A stretch of 7,775 bases of DNA from an uncultured Bacteroidales bacterium. Its GTDB lineage: Bacteria > Bacteroidota > Bacteroidia > Bacteroidales > UBA932. The stretch spans positions 1 to 7,775 of the forward strand of contig CAMNAD010000068.1 of assembly GCA_946530505.1 (NCBI GenBank), read 5' to 3'. The position numbers and the translations under genes were made by a program. Shown one piece after another: positions 1 to 6,230 of the stretch (positions are counted from its first letter, which is position 1; each line of letters opens with the position of its first letter). The notes under the pieces are model-generated. The model made no database searches. It was not told where the DNA came from and was given only the letters and a program-made list of their open reading frames with translations.

Positions 1-1699
1 CCATACGCTCCTTGATACCCTTGAGGATGGCGGGCATGAAGCCGAGGTCGATGGCACCGCCGACAACACAGTTGTAGAACTCAAGCTTGCCGCCCCATTC
101 GAGTTCGGTAATATCCTGAGTCTTGATGTTCAGCTGGGTCTCCTTGCCATTGATCATGAACTTGGTGTTGAGTTCGCCTTCGGCAGGGCAGACGAGGAGG
201 TGGACCTCACCGAACTGGCCGGCACCGCCGGACTGCTTCTTGTGACGATACTGGGCGCTTGCCACCTTGGTGATGGTCTCGCGGTAAGGCACCTTCGGAG
301 CGTAGAGCTCGACATTGAGCTTGAACTCGTTGTTCAGACGCCACTTTATAAAGTTGATGTGCTGCTCGCCCTGACCGCTGAGAATGGTCTGGCGGAGTTC
401 CTTGGAGTACTCTACGATAGCGGTAGGATCCTGGGCAGCGATCTTGTTGAGGGCGTCGCCCATCTTGGCCTCGTCGTTCTTGTCGACGGGCTTGATGGCG
501 CAGCGATACTTGGGCTCGGGGAACTGGATGTGCTCGTAAGCCTCGCATCCGGACTCAGCCAGGGTGACGTCGGTACGGCCGGCCTTGAGTTTCATGACGC
601 AGCCGATATCGCCGGCGCGGAGCACGGGAACTTTCTCCTTCTTGGAGCCTGCGACTGCATAGATTGCGGAGAGGCGTTCGCTGTTGCCGTTCTCGGGGTT
701 GGTGAGGTCGGCACCTTCCTTGAGCACGCCGCTCATTACCTTGAAGTAAGCAACATCGCCAAGGTGCTGTTCTACGCTGGTCTTGAAAATGAAGATGCTG
801 GTGGCAGCCGCTTCCTTGCAGACGACTTCCTTGCCGGAGAGGGTCTTGTTGACGGTTCCCTCAGGGCTGTTGGTAGCCTTCACGCAGAACTCCATGAGCT
901 TCTTGACACCCATGTCCTTCTTTGCGGAGAGGCAGAAGACAGGCATGATCTCGCCCTTGGCGATACCAAGCTTGAGGCCCTTTGCGAACTCTTCTTCACT
1001 GAGGGTGAGTTCGTCGAGGTACTTCATCATGAGTTCGTCATCGGACTCTGCAGCCTTCTCCATAAGGGCCATGCGCATCTCTTCGGCCTCGTCGGCATAC
1101 TGTGCGGGGATCTCGAGTTCTTCGCGCTTGCCGTTGGCATCGAGGAAGTGATAGTACTTCATGTCGACTACGTCGATGAAACCCTCGAAACCTGCACCGG
1201 GGTTGACAGGGAACTGAACGAATGCAGCCTTGCTGCCGAACGCGGACTTGATGCTGTCATGAGTCTGGTCCCAGTTTGCCTTCTCGTGGTCGAGCTGGTT
1301 GACTGCGAGAATGAGAGGAACGTTGTATTTTGCTGCCTGACGGGCAAATATCTCTGTGCCCACCTCGACACCCTGCGTGCCGTTGACGAGCAGGATACCT
1401 GTCTCGCAGACCTTGAAGGCCTCTACGGCGCCGCCGATGAAGTCATCGGAACCGGGAGCGTCGATAATGTTGAACTTGGTGTTCATGAATTCGGCATAGA
1501 GGGCCGAAGCGAAGACGGACTTCTGGTTGGTCTGTTCGAACTCGGTGTTGTCGGAGACTGTGTTCTTGTCTTCAACGGTACCACGGCGGTCGATGACCTT
1601 GCCTTCGAAGAGCATTGCCTCGGAGAGCGTGGTCTTGCCGGACTTGGAACTGCCCAGAAGCACCACGTTACGGATGTCTTTGGTTGAGTAATCTTTCAT
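1..1699 (-). CDS. fusA2: Translation elongation factor G paralogue (EF-G2/FusA2-like), 3' end beyond the window
   Basis: This is a translational GTPase-family protein acting on the ribosome. About 566 codons are present, against roughly 700 for the family, so the end of domain IV and domain V are missing. Reading from the ATG at 1699-1697, the P-loop is GSSKSGKTT (residues 16-24), the G3 motif is DAPGSDDF (80-87), G4 is NQLD (134-137) and G5-like SAKK follows later. Near the window edge are the domain IV stretches QFGEVHL and GFMPAILKGIKERM, typical of EF-G. Canonical EF-G has GHIDAGKTT, DTPGHVDF and NKxD, so the catalytic histidine is Ser84 here, the G4 lysine is Gln, and no RGITI-like switch I motif is visible. 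This matches a paralogue rather than the main EF-G. A Bacteroides thetaiotaomicron paralogue is known to support translocation without GTP hydrolysis, used in carbon starvation; equivalence is inferred. The frame is intact wherever I checked it. No Shine-Dalgarno is present. Confidence 0.9.
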   Translation of the reverse strand, partial: MKDYSTKDIRNVVLLGSSKSGKTTLSEAMLFEGKVIDRRGTVEDKNTVSDNTEFEQTNQKSVFASALYAEFMNTKFNIIDAPGSDDFIGGAVEAFKVCETGILLVNGTQGVEVGTEIFARQAAKYNVPLILAVNQLDHEKANWDQTHDSIKSAFGSKAAFVQFPVNPGAGFEGFIDVVDMKYYHFLDANGKREELEIPAQYADEAEEMRMALMEKAAESDDELMMKYLDELTLSEEEFAKGLKLGIAKGEIMPVFCLSAKKDMGVKKLMEFCVKATNSPEGTVNKTLSGKEVVCKEAAATSIFIFKTSVEQHLGDVAYFKVMSGVLKEGADLTNPENGNSERLSAIYAVAGSKKEKVPVLRAGDIGCVMKLKAGRTDVTLAESGCEAYEHIQFPEPKYRCAIKPVDKNDEAKMGDALNKIAAQDPTAIVEYSKELRQTILSGQGEQHINFIKWRLNNEFKLNVELYAPKVPYRETITKVASAQYRHKKQSGGAGQFGEVHLLVCPAEGELNTKFMINGKETQLNIKTQDITELEWGGKLEFYNCVVGGAIDLGFMPAILKGIKERM

Positions 1700-1745
1700 T
1701 TTGGGTATAAATGTTATTAAAAATTTCGCGCGTATGTGTGATAGC

Positions 1746-1949
1746 CTACAAAGTTAATAACTTTTGAAAGGATTGCAAAATTTCATTGCCATTCATACCC
1801 AATTCGTCCTGAAGTATTTCATCGAGGTCGGCAGGCGGCACGCGCAGGGAGGTGCAGATGTCGAAATAAGAGATGTCTGTATCCTCGTAGATTCTGTCGT
1901 CGAGGAGCATACGGGAAAAGTCCGAATAAGTAGCAGCGATTGTTCTCAT
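1746..1949 (-). CDS. Small protein (67 aa) resembling half of an AraC-type helix-turn-helix domain
   Basis: I do not recognise a named family. The ATG at 1949-1947 is chosen because a strong promoter lies just upstream (-7 at 1976-1969). Longer in-frame starts up to 2033 would place that promoter inside the gene and add a Cys-rich, unconvincing N-terminus; ATG 1955 is a possible alternative. The protein is acidic. Residues from about 28 onward (DISYFDICTSLRVPPADLDE, then ILQDELGMNGNEILQSF) follow the AraC/XylS pattern of a recognition helix-turn-helix: an L-x-VxPxxL turn and helix, then a helix ending in ELGMxxxEIL. An AraC DNA-binding domain has two such units in about 100 residues, so this is only one. 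It could be a tiny DNA-binding or dimerisation protein or a protein-protein module. The gene runs in the same direction as the EF-G paralogue, 47 bp upstream, and carries that gene's promoter in its 3' end. Function is not known. Confidence 0.7.
   Translation of the reverse strand: MRTIAATYSDFSRMLLDDRIYEDTDISYFDICTSLRVPPADLDEILQDELGMNGNEILQSFQKLLTL
1749..1779 (-). promoter_or_regulatory. Predicted promoter of the EF-G paralogue gene
   Basis: Read on the minus strand, TTTG (1779-1776) is followed by a 19-bp spacer and TAACTTTG (1756-1749). This fits the Bacteroidetes primary-sigma consensus of -33 TTTG and -7 TAnnTTTG with 19-21 bp spacing. Transcription would start near 1745, giving a leader of about 46 nt. 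The element lies wholly inside the last codons of the upstream small gene and ends immediately before its stop codon. Confidence 0.65.
1750..1764. repeat. 15-bp palindrome over the EF-G paralogue's -7 element
   Basis: AAAGTTA-A-TAACTTT is a perfect inverted repeat with 7-bp arms and a one-base centre. It overlaps seven of the eight bases of the predicted -7 box (1749-1756). The position suits a repressor operator, but the sequence is AT-rich and also encodes the C-terminal Lys-Leu-Leu-Thr-Leu of the small gene, so it may be coincidental. Confidence 0.45.
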
Positions 1950-1968
1950 AAGCATTCTTTTTGTTCCG

Positions 1969-1999
1969 CAAACATAACAAGCAAGTAGAACAACTGCAA
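1969..1999 (-). promoter_or_regulatory. Predicted promoter of the 67-aa protein gene
   Basis: On the minus strand TTG (1999-1997) is followed by a 20-bp spacer and TATGTTTG (1976-1969), a full match to TAnnTTTG. The predicted transcription start is near 1965, leaving a leader of about 16 nt to the ATG at 1949. This decides the start codon in favour of the shorter protein. Confidence 0.6.
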
Positions 2000-2048
2000 C
2001 ATTCCAGTAGGTACGAAGTGTGGGTAAAACCAAAAAATTTAAGTTTCA

Positions 2049-2103
2049 AGGGGTATTTTGTATACTGTCAGTATACTTTTTAACACAAACAGTGAATACC
2101 CCT
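2049..2103. repeat. Outer inverted repeat in the divergent intergenic region
   Basis: AGGGGTATT (2049-2057) and AATACCCCT (2095-2103) are perfectly complementary 9-bp arms, 37 bp apart. They enclose the palindrome at 2060-2076. Both flanking genes are transcribed away from this DNA, so a transcription terminator is unlikely. Paired protein-binding half-sites are more plausible. The right arm ends 17 bp before the XRE gene's -7 element. Confidence 0.65.
2060..2076. repeat. 17-bp perfect palindrome, candidate operator
   Basis: GTATACTG-T-CAGTATAC has two perfect 8-bp arms around one central base. It lies 56 bp before the start codon of an XRE-type regulator and is the sort of dyad such dimeric repressors bind. 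Binding by that regulator is inferred from proximity only. Its distance from the -7 element (44 bp) would place it upstream of RNA polymerase's -33 contact. Confidence 0.7.
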
Positions 2104-2119
2104 GCATCCTTGTCTGTTA

Positions 2120-2127
2120 TATTTTTG
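2120..2127 (+). promoter_or_regulatory. Predicted -7 element of the XRE regulator gene
   Basis: TATTTTTG matches TAnnTTTG, but no TTG lies 19-21 bp upstream, so the promoter would be weak or activator-dependent. The expected start near 2131 coincides with the ATG at 2132, implying a leaderless or nearly leaderless mRNA. Confidence 0.4.
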
Positions 2128-2131
2128 CAGC

Positions 2132-2530
2132 ATGGACAGCTACTTCAAGAAGATCAGGCAGGAAATGCATTACACCCAGCTGGAGATGGCTGAAAGAATG
2201 AACATCTCCAGGGGAGCATACATAAAGTTGGAAAACGGAGATACTCGCCCGGTCACTGACAGTGTCCTGGCTTTCAGCGATGCAACCGGGATTCCGCTGC
2301 CCGAAATCATGGCGGGATGCTATCCTGAACGCAGCGGCGGCCTTCTCAAGGAAGACAAGAACCATAAGGAACAGCTGCGCCGCATCGTGGATGAATACGA
2401 AGACCGTCTGTCCCGCAAGAACGAAGAAATCAGCAGCCGGGACAAGCTGATAGAATCTTACCGTCAGACCATTCGCGTGCAGGAGCAGATGTTGAACCTG
2501 CTTCAACACCAATCCGCTAAAAAAGATTAA
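2132..2530 (+). CDS. XRE-family helix-turn-helix regulator with a C-terminal coiled coil
   Basis: A 132-residue probable DNA-binding transcription factor. Residues about 4-60 form a Cro/CI-type HTH: FKKIRQEMHYTQLEMAERM, then the recognition-helix region NISRGAYIKLENGDTRP, then the helices of a fourth and fifth segment ending at IPLPEIMAG. Residues about 73-127 are highly charged with regular hydrophobic spacing (LRRIVDEYEDRLSRKNEEI and following) and look like a long coiled coil, probably for dimerisation. There is no sensor, peptidase or toxin domain, and no partner resembling a toxin beside it. ATG 2132 is needed because the next Met (residue 12) would remove helix 1. A 17-bp palindrome and a 9-bp inverted repeat sit just upstream, which suggests autoregulation. 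rnhB follows 11 bases downstream, so the two may be co-transcribed. The target genes cannot be told from the sequence. Confidence 0.88.
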   Translation: MDSYFKKIRQEMHYTQLEMAERMNISRGAYIKLENGDTRPVTDSVLAFSDATGIPLPEIMAGCYPERSGGLLKEDKNHKEQLRRIVDEYEDRLSRKNEEISSRDKLIESYRQTIRVQEQMLNLLQHQSAKKD

Positions 2531-2535
2531 CTTTG
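2528..2535 (+). promoter_or_regulatory. Possible -7 element for rnhB
   Basis: TAACTTTG is identical to the EF-G paralogue's -7 box and overlaps the XRE stop codon. There is no clear TTG at the expected -33 position. Transcription would begin near 2539, leaving only a few leader bases before ATG 2542. Co-transcription with the XRE gene is the alternative. Confidence 0.35.
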
Positions 2536-2549
2536 TGGCAGATGCCACA
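2534..2549 (+). repeat. Inverted repeat covering the rnhB start codon
   Basis: TGTGGCA-GA-TGCCACA is a perfect 7-bp dyad. As RNA it can form a six-pair stem (TGTGGC with GCCACA) around an AGAT loop, placing the AUG (2542-2544) in the loop and stem. Such a hairpin would form only in mRNA read through from the XRE gene, because the predicted local start near 2539 removes most of the left arm. Confidence 0.5.
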
Positions 2550-3162
2550 CACTCCAAATCTTTTTCCATATCTGCAGGCCGGACGCCTGGAGGCGGGCTG
2601 CGACGAGGCTGGCCGCGGGCCATTGGCAGGCCCGGTGTATGCCGCAGCAGTAATCCTGCCGGAAGATTTCCGCCATCCTCTTCTCAACGACTCCAAGCAG
2701 ATGAGCGGAAAGGCCCGCGACGAACTGCGCGAAGTGATTGAGCGCGAAGCCGTTGCCTGGAAAGTAGAAGCAGTGCAGGCGGAGGAGATTGACCGCCTCA
2801 ACATCCTCTGGGCATCAGTTACGGGAATGCAGCGGGCCGTGCTCGGGCTGAACGTAAAGCCGGATTTTCTTCTGATAGACGGCAACCGCTTCCGCCCTTT
2901 CGCGAACTACGGCAGCAACGACTATCTCACCGTAGTTCACGGTGATGCCACCTATGCATCCATCGCTGCCGCGTCTGTCCTTGCCAAGACCTGGCGGGAC
3001 GAACGAATGCGGGCCCTGGCGCAGAAATATCCCGGTTATGGCTGGGAACGGAATATGGGCTATCCCACCCCGGAACATATCGAGGCCATCCGCCGCCTGG
3101 GCTATACCCCCGAACACCGGAAATCCTTCCATCCCGCCGCCCTGGAACCTACTCTCTTTTAA
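2542..3162 (+). CDS. rnhB: Ribonuclease HII
   Basis: RNase HII cleaves the RNA strand of RNA-DNA hybrids and starts removal of single ribonucleotides from genomic DNA in the cytoplasm. The 206-residue product is normal in length. The family signature GCDEAGRGPLAGPV lies at residues 19-32, supplying the first two metal ligands, Asp21 and Glu22. LNDSK is at 48-52, the third acidic residue is Asp113 in LLIDGN, and the fourth is Asp153 in AKTWRDERM. The C-terminal YPGYGW, GYPTPEH and HRKSFHP blocks are also typical. I chose ATG 2542 over an in-frame TTG at 2533, which adds only three residues and falls inside a promoter-like element. The gene begins 11 bases after the XRE regulator stops and ends 39 bases before the peptidase gene. 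Confidence 0.96.
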   Translation: MPHTPNLFPYLQAGRLEAGCDEAGRGPLAGPVYAAAVILPEDFRHPLLNDSKQMSGKARDELREVIEREAVAWKVEAVQAEEIDRLNILWASVTGMQRAVLGLNVKPDFLLIDGNRFRPFANYGSNDYLTVVHGDATYASIAAASVLAKTWRDERMRALAQKYPGYGWERNMGYPTPEHIEAIRRLGYTPEHRKSFHPAALEPTLF

Positions 3163-3168
3163 TTTTAC

Positions 3169-3176
3169 TATCTTTG
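3169..3176 (+). promoter_or_regulatory. Predicted -7 element for the peptidase-mrp-esterase operon
   Basis: TATCTTTG is a strong match to the Bacteroidetes -7 box, but no TTG lies at the expected upstream distance. The predicted start near 3180 gives a leader of about 22 nt. The element begins 7 bases after the rnhB stop codon. Confidence 0.5.
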
Positions 3177-3194
3177 TAGTCTGTACGAAGACTA
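3177..3194 (+). repeat. Small inverted repeat in the peptidase leader
   Basis: TAGTCT (3177-3182) and AGACTA (3189-3194) are complementary, with the six-base loop GTACGA between them. It begins directly after the -7 element and ends 7 bases before the start codon. Stems this short can arise by chance. Confidence 0.35.
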
Positions 3195-3201
3195 TTTGCT
3201 T

Positions 3202-5169
3202 ATGAAACGGATTCTTATGAGCGTCCTGCTCGCGGGAATAATGCTTTCCGCCAGGGCAGACGAAGGTATGTGGCTGCTGCCTATGCTTCAGCAGTTCAAC
3301 GAAGATGCGATGCGCAACATCGGCTGCCGCCTCACGGCCGAAGACATCTACAACATAAACCACGCTTCGCTTAAGGACGCTATAGTGCAGTTCGGCGGGG
3401 GTTGCACCGGCGAGGTGATCTCGCAGCAGGGCCTGCTCTCCACCAATCACCACTGCGGATACGGCAGCATCCAGCGCCTTTCCACACCCGAAAAGAACTA
3501 TCTCGAGGACGGGTTCTTTGCCAAGAGTCTGGACGAGGAAATCCCCGTTCCCGGCCTCACGGTGAAGTTCATGAAAAGCATGGAGGACGTGACCGACCAA
3601 CTCGCGGAACTTGAGGGAGATGCCTTCCAGACAAAGAGCGCCGAACTCGAAAAGGCCGCTACGGAAGCCAACCCCCACTGCACCGCGAGAGTAGTATCGT
3701 TCTACAACAACAATGTCTGGTATCTTATTGTGTACCAGACCTTCAAGGATATACGTTTCGTGGGCGCCCCGCCCGTGTCGATGGGCAAGTTCGGGGGTGA
3801 GACCGACAACTGGATGTGGCCCCGCCACACCTGCGACTTCTCGCTCTTCCGCATCTATGCCGACGCCGACAACAACCCCGCCGACTACTCCAAGGACAAC
3901 AAGCCCTACACCCCCGTCAAGTCGCTGAAGATCTCGCTCAAGGGAGTGCAGGAGGGCGACTTTACTTTCATCATGGGATATCCGGGACGCACCCAGCGAT
4001 TCCAGACCGCTGCCCAGCTGCAGGACATGGTGGAGGCCAACAATCTCCGCGTAGAGGCCCGCACCGTGCGCCAGAAAGTCATGTGGGACGAAATGATGGC
4101 GGATCCCGTCGTCCGTCTGCAGTACGCCAACAAGTACGCCGGCAGCGCCAACGGATGGAAGAAGTGGCAGGGCGAAGACCTCGCATTCAAGAAGTTGAAT
4201 ATCATCGGCCGCGAGCAGCAGAAGGAAGCCGCCCTTGGCAAGTGGATAGACAAGAAAAAATCCCGCCGCGATGCATGGGGAGATGCCATAGGCAACATAG
4301 ACAGCTACATCCAGACACGCAAGGAAGGTTATCTGAACGCACTTCTGCTCATGGAGACATTCGGCAACATAGAGATCCTTCAGAAATTGCTCGGTTCCAG
4401 GGGATTCCGCGAGCAGGACTACAACAAGGAAGTCGACCGCAAGATTTCCAAGGCGCTGGTGTCATTCTACCTCGACAAGGTCAAGCCGGAGAACAAACTC
4501 CAGATCGAGGGCTGGGACCTCAGCAAGGAAAACAGCGACGCATTTGTAGACTGGCTCTTCGAAGGCGAGAACGTGGAAGGAGCAAAGGCGGTTGAAGAGG
4601 CTCTCGAGAACAATCTCAGTCTCTCCATCAAGGAAGATGGCGGAGAGGCCTACCGCAAGGCCACCAAGGACTTCGCCGCCGCGCTGCTTGCCTGGAACAA
4701 AGGCAAGCCCAGCTATCCGGATGCCAACTTCACAATGCGCCTGACCTACGGCAACGTCAAGCCCTATTCACCGAAAGACGGCGTCAGCTACTGGTACTGG
4801 TGCACTGCCAACGGCATACTCGAGAAAGAGAATCCGGACGACTATGAGTTCCGCGTACCTGCAAAGGTGCACGAGCTCATAGTGAACAGGGATTTCGGCC
4901 GCTATGCCGACAAGGACGGGCAGCTTCACACCTGCTTCCTCTCCAACAACGACATCACCGGGGGCAACTCCGGCAGCCCCGTGCTCGATGCCGACGGCAA
5001 CCTTGTGGGTCTCGCATTCGACGGCAACTGGGAGAGCATGTCGAGCGACGTCATGTTCGAACCGGACCTCCAGCGCTGCATCAACGTGGATATCCGCTAC
5101 GTGCTCTGGATGGTGGAAAAATGGGGCGAAGCCCACAATATCATAAAAGAACTTGAATTTGCGAAATGA
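3202..5169 (+). CDS. Secreted S46-family dipeptidyl-peptidase, DPP7-like
   Basis: A serine exopeptidase that removes dipeptides from the N-termini of peptides, probably in the periplasm, supporting growth on peptides. The 655-residue precursor starts with a signal peptide (MKRILMSVLLAGIMLSARA), giving a mature start near DEGMW. The chymotrypsin-like catalytic residues are visible: His84 in LSTNHHCGYGS, probable Asp212 in MWPRHTCDFS and Ser590 in GGNSGSPV. Eighteen residues after the serine comes Gly608 in LAFDGNWES. DPP11 enzymes have an arginine here that selects acidic P1 residues, while glycine is the DPP7 state, favouring hydrophobic P1 (inferred). The protein is shorter than characterised family members of about 710-720 residues, and Cys211 replaces the glycine normally before the catalytic Asp. 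ATG 3202 is preferred to TTG 3196. It lies 39 bp after rnhB, and its TGA overlaps the mrp ATG, so it likely leads a three-gene operon. Confidence 0.95.
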   Translation: MKRILMSVLLAGIMLSARADEGMWLLPMLQQFNEDAMRNIGCRLTAEDIYNINHASLKDAIVQFGGGCTGEVISQQGLLSTNHHCGYGSIQRLSTPEKNYLEDGFFAKSLDEEIPVPGLTVKFMKSMEDVTDQLAELEGDAFQTKSAELEKAATEANPHCTARVVSFYNNNVWYLIVYQTFKDIRFVGAPPVSMGKFGGETDNWMWPRHTCDFSLFRIYADADNNPADYSKDNKPYTPVKSLKISLKGVQEGDFTFIMGYPGRTQRFQTAAQLQDMVEANNLRVEARTVRQKVMWDEMMADPVVRLQYANKYAGSANGWKKWQGEDLAFKKLNIIGREQQKEAALGKWIDKKKSRRDAWGDAIGNIDSYIQTRKEGYLNALLLMETFGNIEILQKLLGSRGFREQDYNKEVDRKISKALVSFYLDKVKPENKLQIEGWDLSKENSDAFVDWLFEGENVEGAKAVEEALENNLSLSIKEDGGEAYRKATKDFAAALLAWNKGKPSYPDANFTMRLTYGNVKPYSPKDGVSYWYWCTANGILEKENPDDYEFRVPAKVHELIVNRDFGRYADKDGQLHTCFLSNNDITGGNSGSPVLDADGNLVGLAFDGNWESMSSDVMFEPDLQRCINVDIRYVLWMVEKWGEAHNIIKELEFAK

Positions 5170-6224
5170 CAGTAGAAGAAGTTAGAGAATTCCTGCGCGA
5201 AGTACACCACCCGGCAAAGGAAGACCGCGACATAGTGGAACTTGGCATGGTGCAGGATATTGAAATCAACGAAGGCGGAGTGACCGTAACGCTTGGCTTT
5301 CCCAAGCAGCGCGACCCGCTGAAAAAGTATATCATCGGCGCTACCCGCGCCTCGCTCATCAGGCATCTGGGACAGGGGGTGAAGTCGGAGGTGAAGGAGA
5401 TTGAAATCGAGACTCCCGCCCCGAAGAAGGGTACTGAGTTCACCAAGGAAACCCTGCTGAGTGTCAAGCATATAATAGGAATAGCCTCCGGGAAAGGCGG
5501 CGTGGGCAAGTCCACCGTAGCGGTCAATCTGGCGGTGGCCCTGGCGCGGCTGGGGTACAAGGTCGGGCTTGCCGACGCCGACGTGTACGGACCGTCAGTG
5601 CCGGTGATGACCGGCACCGAGGGATACCGCCCCGTGGCGGAGGAAATAAACGGAAAAGACTACATCGTTCCCCTCGAGAAATACGGGGTGAAATGGATGT
5701 CTATCGGCTACTTCGCCGAGAAGGGGCAGGCCCTTGTCTGGCGCGGCCCCATGGCATCCAACGCTCTCAAGCAGCTGATCCTGCAGGTCAACTGGGGCCC
5801 GCTGGATTTCCTCCTCATCGACATGCCTCCGGGAACCGGCGACATCCACATCTCCCTCACCCAGGAAATAGGGATAGAGGGTGCGGTGATAGTCACCACT
5901 CCCCAGACCGTGGCGCTCGCTGACGTGGAGAAGGGTGCGAATATGTTCCGCAACGAGAACATCGCGAAGCCCATTTACGGCCTGGTGGAGAATATGGCCT
6001 GGTTCACTCCTGAGGAGCATCCCGACGAGAAATACTACATCTTCGGCCGCGACGGCGGTGCGAAAATGGCCTCCGAACTGGGCATTCCCCTGCTCGGCCG
6101 CATTCCCCTCGTACAAAGCATACGCGAGAACGGAGATGACGGCACACCGGCCGCCCTTTCATCGCGTCCGGACGGAGTTGCCTTCGTGGAACTCGCCGGA
6201 GCGCTGGCAGAGGCTGTTAAATAA
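5166..6224 (+). CDS. mrp: Mrp/ApbC (NBP35-type) P-loop ATPase, putative iron-sulfur cluster carrier, cysteine-free
   Basis: Family members are cytosolic ATP-binding proteins thought to carry or insert iron-sulfur clusters. The 352-residue product has an N-terminal MIP18/DUF59 domain (about 1-78), then the MinD-like ATPase. The deviant Walker A GKGGVGKS is at 109-116, switch I DADVYGPSVP at 137-146 and DMPPGTGD at 219-226. The usual cluster site is a CxxC after the ENM motif; here that place reads ENMAWFTPEEHPDEKYYIFG (275-294), without cysteine. I find no cysteine anywhere in the protein, so a cluster cannot be held in the usual way. It may serve another ATPase role or rely on a partner. The ATG overlaps the peptidase stop (ATGA), indicating translational coupling, and the esterase starts six bases after its TAA. 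No Shine-Dalgarno is seen. Confidence 0.95.
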   Translation: MTVEEVREFLREVHHPAKEDRDIVELGMVQDIEINEGGVTVTLGFPKQRDPLKKYIIGATRASLIRHLGQGVKSEVKEIEIETPAPKKGTEFTKETLLSVKHIIGIASGKGGVGKSTVAVNLAVALARLGYKVGLADADVYGPSVPVMTGTEGYRPVAEEINGKDYIVPLEKYGVKWMSIGYFAEKGQALVWRGPMASNALKQLILQVNWGPLDFLLIDMPPGTGDIHISLTQEIGIEGAVIVTTPQTVALADVEKGANMFRNENIAKPIYGLVENMAWFTPEEHPDEKYYIFGRDGGAKMASELGIPLLGRIPLVQSIRENGDDGTPAALSSRPDGVAFVELAGALAEAVK

Positions 6225-6230
6225 GTAATT

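Noticed and set aside
200..1687. A 495-codon open frame on the plus strand
   Set aside because: It lies opposite the EF-G paralogue, whose minus-strand product has clear family motifs from end to end. The plus-strand translation has no recognisable domain and reflects codon bias in the real gene.
1950..2033. N-terminal extension of the small gene to a start at 2033
   Set aside because: The extension would contain the well-formed promoter at 1969-1999, and its sequence does not resemble the rest of the protein.
2049..2103. Intrinsic terminator formed by the AGGGGTATT/AATACCCCT repeat
   Set aside because: Both adjacent genes are transcribed away from it, and neither strand has a T-run directly after the closing arm.
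2117..2623. A 168-codon minus-strand open frame
   Set aside because: It is antisense to the XRE regulator, which has a convincing HTH domain in the plus frame, and shows no domain of its own.
2132..3162. A toxin-antitoxin pair involving the XRE protein
   Set aside because: The only close downstream partner is an intact RNase HII with all catalytic residues, a housekeeping enzyme, and the upstream small gene is divergent and not toxin-like.
2815..3828. A 337-codon open frame on the minus strand
   Set aside because: It is antisense to both rnhB and the peptidase gene and crosses their boundary. Its translation shows no domain.
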